The position numbers and the translations under genes are program-made. From positions 930,001-994,000 of the forward strand of contig WWBZ02000082.1 in NCBI GenBank assembly GCA_011503125.2: a stretch of 64,000 nt of DNA. The letters are read 5' to 3'. The notes below the pieces were generated by a model. That model was not told the DNA's origin. It was given only the letters and a program-made list of their open reading frames with translations, and did not search any database. The stretch comes from Botryosphaeria dothidea (taxonomy: Eukaryota > Ascomycota > Dothideomycetes > Botryosphaeriales > Botryosphaeriaceae). Position 1 is the stretch's first letter. Each line of letters opens with the position of its first letter. This document shows positions 58,283 through 64,000 of this stretch, in pieces.

Positions 58283-59010
58283 GTTCGAGATCTGTCTTGC
58301 CTGTGGTACAAGGTAGGGTGTTCGTGCAGTTGAGTTGGGAAGCAAGCTGTTGCCGTGCCATGATGTGAGCGTCGTTGCTTCAACACGAGTTACCAGTTTC
58401 GGAAACAGCCTGGAACGGGACTGCCGCGCAACACCAACGAAACGCATCGTCCACATTGGTGACAGCGCCAAAGGTGAGGAGTGATACTTACAGGAAGAGC
58501 GAGGAACTGTTCAATTGCGTGGTTGGCTCTGGAGCAGCTGCAGCGCCGGCCTTTGAATAGTCGTGGCGCGGTTGTACTGACGTCATCGTGTGTACCAGAG
58601 TACCGTCAGCAGGTGCCCACAAAACGCGGCTACTCCTTTCTCCTTTGGTCCATTGCAGCGATGCAAGCCCCTCACTTGCGACATCTAGACAGTAGGATCG
58701 TGGCACTTGCGTAAGATCAGCTAGGGCCCGGTCCCTCTTCGATCATCTACCCCAGCTTGGCATGTGGATTTGCCTCCCAGCTTGTTGAGAGAACGCGCGC
58801 AGCTAGTCCGCATCACCTTTCTGTCATCGCCTGACCCCTCACTAGGCGCTGAACCTGTGGCGTGCTGCTTCGTACTTCGTCTGCGTGGTGATGGCATCGG
58901 TTCGGAGTGCGCCAGGCACGGGGGAGAAATTGCTTCTTTCATTCTCTTGCGCAACGCTGCCTGGGTATCTTTATTTCCAATTCTCCTCAATACTACTTGT
59001 CGTCCAAAAC
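58283..59010. other. upstream region of BLI-3
   Basis: 728 bp between the BLI-3 start and the 3' end of the PCI gene, both on the minus strand. Apart from the possible BLI-3 N-terminal extension (58456-58283), no feature was seen. Confidence 0.45.
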
Positions 59011-61146
59011 TCAAGCACCTGCAGCACCAACAGGTCTTGCCCCACTCAAATTGATAACTCTACCGGCTCCAAATGTCCCTCCCACCCGCGCCGTTGGACT
59101 ATCCACTTTCCACCCTGGCACTTCATTGCTGAATTTTGCCTTTATGACCGGCCACGGCTTCGGAAACCCTGCAGCTAACGCCCCTTTCCGTTTTGCGCCA
59201 GTAATCGCAAAGCGCAGTTGCTTGTGCGAAATGAACCCTCCCAGAAGTCCTTGGTCAATCAAGGCCGCCACAATGCTCTCAACTTCATCCATGTCTGGCG
59301 CCACAAGCTCCGCTTCGACTTCATCTGCCCCTTCAAAGTCTGGGTCAAGGTAAAGTTGGCTCTTTGGGGGGTCCATCGTGAAGAACGCCCAGTTGGGATG
59401 CCTCTGTGCCGGACCACGGTACATCGCCGCCTCCGGGGACATTGACTTCTTCTCGAGGAACTGTGCTATCACCACCAAGTCTTGCAGACCCAATGTTGGC
59501 GCTTTCCTGGATGTCGGATCGCCCTGGTCGCCATTGATGAGAAACGTTCTGCGAATCAGAGAACGCCAAACCAGGACTTCGCAACGATTACGCAATTGAA
59601 AAAGGATGCGGTGGAACATGAACCATTGGACGTGCTCGCCCTTCTCTATGTCCAAGAATTGACGGAATCTGGCGAGGTCTCCTTTGGCAATGGCTCGACA
59701 GATCGGTCCAAATCTTTCTCGGAGACCCATAGCTTCCGGCTGCTGGTACAGGTGCTGAGAAGGGAAGCGTCCGAGGATGACATTTGATGCAACCAAATAG
59801 ATGAGGATCAAGCGCCGCTGGTTTAGACGCTCTGGGTTGCATTGATCGTACGATGACTGCAGGGCCATTTGTGCACGGTAGAAGTGATTGTTGGAAAAGT
59901 GAAAACGGCCGAGGTAATAGAGGTAGGTCACGCGCTCAGGCCAGGGAAAGATAGCTAAAGGTGGCGAAAGATTGTCGATGTTGATGAATATGGTGTCTGC
60001 GCTTCGAGATTTGCCTCCTTGGAACAGAATCTTAAGGCACAGGTTGGCAAGTTTGTAAATGCCAACTCGCTTGCCGTCGGGCCTGCCATCCCGAATACCA
60101 GACATTGTGCCCGTCCGGTCATTTAGACATGTGACAAAAGCGCTGCGAATGATCTCCACAGCCTTTTCGCCCAGAGTCTGCTTTTCACCTCCGTCGTCAC
60201 CCTGTGACTTGACGGCGACTATGAGGTCGGGTCGTTTGTCGAGAATAATGGCGAGCGCAGCAAGCATGCGTGAGCAGGCGATAACGGTTGGGAGAATGAC
60301 AAGACCCATGGAAGGGTGGGCTAAGGCGCTGTTGCATTTCCTATAAAGTCTTTTAGCCGTGGGCTTCAGCATTCAAGTCGCGTCTTGAACTTACGAGGCA
60401 AGTTCCGCCAACAGATTGTAGGCTTCTAATTGCTTTGTTGATAGATTCTCGACATCAAGATCCCGTAGAAAGGTGAAATACTGGGCAATGAAGCGAACGA
60501 AAGCTGTCCACGAGGACCCATCGTCCAGCTCCTGCAACCCGGGCAGGGCCCGATGGCATTTCTCCTCGAGCGCGTCCTCGGTCCCCTTCGGGAAGGCAGT
60601 CCTGATCTCATTGATCATGCTCGTGTATATGGGAGGGTAGGAGCCGCCGGTGGGCTCGAAGACCAAGTAATCCTGCAGCTGGGCGCCATCCTTGCGCTGG
60701 AGAATGCTGGCGATCTCGGCGAGGAACTGGTCGACGGTAGGGGTGATTGCCATGCTAATCTCAGCGGGGTCGAGGTCCTTGCCGGTCTGTAGGTGCAAGA
60801 CACATTTAAAGAAGGCGTCACGGAGTCGTGCTGGGAGAGTCCAGTCGTAGGGATGGCCGGGAGCTGTGGCCTCCCATACGTTGTGGAAGACGGCTCGGAG
60901 TTCAACGAGGCTGAGCTGGATGCGCGGATTGCGAGCAAGGATGGAGAGGAAGCCTTCGACGGGATCGCCGTGGCTGTCGCGCAGGAAGTCGTCGAAGCGG
61001 GAGGCGTTGGCGGGGGATGGTTGGAGGGATGTGTCGCGACTTGGGGTTGTGACGCGTTTTGGCGCCGGCGCCTCGACCACCTGCGGCTGCGCCTGCACCG
61101 ACTGGCCCACGCCCGCTCTCCCACCGCGACTCCCTCCTCTTGCCAT
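59011..61146 (-). CDS. THP1: PCI-domain protein, Thp1/PCID2-like (TREX-2)
   Basis: Exons 61146-60395 and 60340-59011 give 693 aa. It belongs to the Thp1/PCID2/Csn12 family of PCI proteins. The N-terminus is Gly/Arg-rich (MARGGSRGGRAGVG), followed by a conserved helical half (FIAQYFTFLRDLDVENLSTK, LEAYNLLAELAS). The PCI region contains YLYYLGRFHFSNNHFYRAQM, LQSSYDQCNPERLNQRRLIL, YLVASNVILGRFPS and FGPICRAIAKGDLARFRQFL, with a winged-helix end (VESIVAALIDQGLLGGFISH). Thp1 binds Sac3 at nuclear pores and takes part in mRNA export; Csn12 is a paralogue tied to splicing and the signalosome. The long N-terminus favours Thp1 over Csn12 here. It is head-to-head with the FMO gene over 311 bp. Confidence 0.85.
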
Positions 61147-61457
61147 GCTGGGTTCTGGGGAATGGGGACCGCATCTTGACGGCAAGCCCAGGAGGATGGA
61201 GACAAGCGGCTTTGTTGCTCGACGGTCTGGCTTCGACTTGTTTGCTCTCTGCAACAGCGCCTTTGTTGGACGAGGACGTGCCTTTCACATGCAAACGAGC
61301 CGCGCATTAGCACGACGTCATAGCGACGGAGCTCGTCTTGCGTTAGGGCAGTCTCCAAGCCGGGCAGTCAGCTCGAAAACCCTCCGCATTCTCCTCTGCA
61401 AAGCCTGTACCAGCCTTCTATCCCCAGCACTGCTCCGTTCGAGCTCCCATTGCCACA

Positions 61458-63097
61458 ATGCATCTCCAGAATTTCCTCGAACACCTCATCCAGAATCCCA
61501 TCCTCTTCTTTTACCAGATTATGCAATGGTTTCTCGACAGGATCCTGTCCCCTACTCCACCTCCACCCAATGCGAACCTTACCAGGCCTAAGATTGCAAT
61601 TATCGGCGCTGGCCTGACTGGTGTTTCTGCTGCTTCTCACTGCGTCGGCCATGGTTTCGATTGTACCGTCTTCGAAGCTGGCGACCGCAAGAGCCTTGGC
61701 GGAATCTGGAGCGTACGTCGCATTCCCATGAAGCTATTCTGGCTGCTCATTGTAGCTGACTCTCTGGCAGAAAGTGAACAATACCTCCGGTCTACAGATC
61801 CACAGTATCATGTACCGCTTCCACCCCTCGATCAAATGGAACAAAGGTTACCCCGACCGCCAGCAAATCGTCAGCCAAATTACCCAACTCTGGGAACGCT
61901 ACGGCCTCGAGAAGCATACAAAGTTCAACACGCGCGCTGAGAAGGTCTACAAAGATTCCCACGGCCGCTGGATCATCAATGACACGTCGAATGGCCGCTT
62001 CGACGGTGTCATCGCAGCCATTGGCACATGTGGAGATCCCAAGGCTCCTCACATCCCTGGCCAGGAGAAATTCAAGGGAGATATCTATCATTCCTCCGAG
62101 CTCGATGGAAAGGAGGCCAAGGGGAAGAAGGTCATTGTCATCGGCGGTGGAGCAAGTGCAGTCGAGGCTCTCGAATTCGTGGCCAACGAGAATGCCGAGC
62201 AAACATACGTGCTGGCCAGGTCTGAGAAGTGGATCATTCCACGCAACCCCGTCGTCGACATGCTTCTCGCTTTCAACATCTTCGGTCAAGAGACCATCTT
62301 CTCCTGGATCCCAGAGTCTTTGCTGCGCCTTTTCTTCTACCGTGATCTCAAGGACCTGTCTCCACCGCCGGGCAGTAAGGGCATCTTCGAAGAGACCCCC
62401 ATGGTGAACGACGATGTGCTCGAACTTGTTCGTTCCGGCAAAGCCAAATGGTACCGAGGCGACATCGTGGAGTTTGAGGAGAATGGCATTCGCTTCAACC
62501 ACCGCTCGCAAGGCACACCCAAAGGCGGTCCTGGCCGCGAAGACCTTATCGAAGGAGATATTTGCATCCTGGCGATGGGTTATAAACGTCCCAGCTTGAC
62601 GTTCTTACCGGATGACTGCTTTGAGGAGCCTTACGCGCCGCCGAACTGGTATCTTCAAGTTTTCCCGCCCGGTCACATGGACATCTGCGCCAACAACTGC
62701 ACTTATGTTAACGCTATCGGCACTGTTGGAAACTACCATATCGGCATCTACACTCGTTTCTTGCTTATGTACCTGGTTGACCCATTGACCCGTCCGCAAG
62801 AGCGGTGGATGAAACGCTGGATTGACATGACTCGGTGGATCAAGTCCAAGGCACCTGCGTAAGTCCTTGTCCAATTCGAGTTTTTGAACCTGGAAGAGCT
62901 AACAAAGCTATAGAGGTGCTTTCGACTTCTTCACATACAGCGAGCTCTTGTACTGGTTCCTCTTCACCATCGTCATCAATCCCTTCCGCTGGAAGTGGGC
63001 CTTGTTCGTGCTGTTCGGTATCGGGAAAGCCGTGCCTCTGCATATCGTGCGCCAGGAAGACAAAGTCCGCAACGGCCTGGGAATGAAGAAGAGGTAG
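61458..63097 (+). CDS. flavin-containing monooxygenase, membrane-associated
   Basis: Exons 61458-61712, 61771-62858 and 62914-63097 give 508 aa. A hydrophobic N-terminal segment (NPILFFYQIMQWFLDRIL) precedes the FAD-binding loop IAIIGAGLTGVSAA (G50, G52, G55). The NADPH loop is VIVIGGGASAVEAL (about 206-218). The FMO fingerprint FxGxxxHxxx(Y) appears as FKGDIYHSSEL (186-196), with Leu in place of the last aromatic. ILAMGYKRP is the conserved C-terminal ATG-type motif. The third exon adds a second membrane patch (LLYWFLFTIVINPFRW, ALFVLFGIGKAVPL). Fungal members N- or S-oxidise small molecules or perform Baeyer-Villiger steps; the substrate is unknown. No biosynthetic neighbours are visible to suggest a cluster. 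Confidence 0.9.
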
Positions 63098-63614
63098 GAA
63101 GGATGCGACTCGAGCCCCTTGATACAGCTGAAAAAAAAAACTGATGCGTTTAAGTTTGCAATGAGGGGGATGAAAGAGGGTCAGTTTGACTTGCGCTTTG
63201 GAAGTGGAAGGTTGAGAACGTGCATACACTTTGATGAGACATGCACTTCATATTTTCAGCTTTCGTATCGTCATCACTTAAGCACATGTTTAGATTTACA
63301 CATGCCCCTTGCTTGGGCTATATAAAGCTTTACCTTTCTAATGGCCGTCAACCATGCTTGAGATATAAGTGATGCTTGCCAGGCCCTTCTTCGTCGCGCA
63401 AGGGATATGCACATTTACTTCCTGACAGCCCCTGGAAAGACCATCTTCTGCTAAAACCGTTATCCCAATGGCAAAGAGTCCGTGATTAGTCTACAGCAAG
63501 TTGTTAGTCAACCGCAAGTGGACGAATTTTCACTTACTACATGATGGTTGCGAGTAAAAGTCTTTTCCATCGCGCAGTGGATCTCTTAATTCACTTCAAG
63601 ATGCCCAATCTTCT
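63098..63614. other. intergenic
   Basis: 3' flank of the FMO gene and 5' flank of the tRNA. It includes an A10 run near 63131 and AT-rich sequence from 63.2 kb. No gene was seen. Confidence 0.5.
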
Positions 63615-63713
63615 GGTGAGGTGGCCGAGTTGGTTATGGCGCCAGGTTAAGGTGTTAGCTTAACAAGTTTCCTGGTGGGGCAACCCGCGCGAGTTCGAGT
63701 CTCGTCCTCATCA
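63615..63713 (+). tRNA. tRNA-Leu (anticodon AAG) with 17-nt intron
   Basis: The acceptor stem GGTGAGG (63615-63621) pairs with CCTCATC (63706-63712); A63713 is the discriminator. The D arm is GCC...GGC around GAGTTGGTTAT. The anticodon stem is CCAGG (63642-63646) with CCTGG (63671-63675). The anticodon AAG lies at 63649-63651 after TT. The intron, 63653-63669, lies after position 37, the canonical site. A long class II variable arm (GGGGCAACCC) and a T arm GCGAG-TTCGAGT-CTCGT follow. It reads CUU and, through A34-to-inosine editing, CUC leucine codons. Confidence 0.93.
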
Positions 63714-63719
63714 TCATTC

Positions 63720-63727
63720 TTTTTTTT
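63720..63727 (+). terminator. RNA polymerase III T-run terminator
   Basis: Eight consecutive T residues start 7 nt after the tRNA-Leu discriminator base, the expected Pol III stop signal. Confidence 0.8.
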
Positions 63728-64000
63728 GCTCTTCTCGTGGTTCGTTGTGGTAGCGGCGGATGGTGGCGTCTTCAGGAGAGGGAATTTTTTTTTTTCACGA
63801 GTGGTGGACGGGGCCCGGAGATACGCCGAAGAGTCGGGGCCCTTGGGCTGCCTTGAAGGAAACCTTGCTTCTCTTCCTTTTGATTTTGGTTGAAGATGTT
63901 TGAACTAGATGAATAAGATGAGAATGTGTTCGTTGTGTCGCTGTGTAGTTGCTCGATTCCCTTCGTTTTGTTTGTATTCCCTTAGAGTTGGGAGAGTGAA
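63728..64000. other. intergenic to the window end
   Basis: No gene was recognised. There is a second T-run near 63787-63796. A 72-codon frame at 63675-63893 overlaps the tRNA and is chance. Confidence 0.5.

Noticed and set aside
61458..63097. FMO as part of a secondary-metabolite cluster
   Set aside because: The neighbours are an export factor and a tRNA; no polyketide synthase, NRPS, P450 or cluster regulator is present within the window.

Overview
The window reads as nuclear DNA of a filamentous ascomycete (Pezizomycotina; Dothideomycetes is my guess from the gene set, not proven). Genes are dense and carry short spliceosomal introns, mostly 44-66 nt, with GT donors, CTAAC/CTGAC-like branch sites and YAG acceptors. 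There are no operons or ribosome-binding sites. The products are typically fungal: Rtg2-like phosphatase, PDAT, Vid27, Tps1, BLI-3, CYSTM and SH3 membrane proteins. Every spliced model below was built by hand from frame, splice sites and family similarity. For all complete models the exon lengths sum to a multiple of three.

Layout. 1-295 is the 3' end of a GPI-anchored wall protein gene. 0.8-11.7 kb holds an Rtg2-like Ppx/GppA phosphatase, phospholipid:diacylglycerol acyltransferase, the NatC catalytic subunit, condensin subunit 1 and Cdc7 kinase. 13.9-30 kb holds a nine-exon amino-acid/GABA-type permease, Vid27, mitochondrial ribosomal protein uS17m, trehalose-6-phosphate synthase, a DEK_C-like chromatin protein, a cytochrome b561 and a RING-H2 protein. 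30.5-42.4 kb holds NEDD8/Rub1, elongin A, THO subunit 7, a CYSTM protein, an Arg/Ser-rich single-pass membrane protein, exonuclease V, an Mpv17/PMP22-family protein and the divergent histone H3/H4 pair.

42.4-54.2 kb is different: about 12 kb with no recognisable housekeeping gene. It contains a degenerate minisatellite, short dispersed repeats, and on the minus strand the remains of a multi-exon coiled-coil gene whose frame is broken by an apparent small inversion and at least one frameshift. This is the accessory part of the window. Conserved genes resume at 54.2 kb: a single-pass SH3 protein, BLI-3, a Thp1/PCID2-like PCI protein and a flavin monooxygenase. A tRNA-Leu(AAG) gene with a 17-nt intron lies at 63.6 kb.

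Nine gene pairs are head-to-head over intergenic spans of about 210-810 bp (PDAT/NAA30, CND1/CDC7, TPS1/DEK-like, RING/NEDD8, elongin A/THO7, EXO5/Mpv17, H3/H4, and THP1/FMO among them), so shared promoters are a general feature. The RING-H2, NEDD8 and elongin A genes are consecutive and all belong to, or resemble, ubiquitin-ligase components. H3/H4, condensin, Cdc7, Exo5, THO7 and Thp1 serve chromatin, replication/repair and mRNA export. I found no clear new defence or biosynthetic system. The most unusual material is the disrupted coiled-coil locus and repeats at 47.7-51.1 kb.
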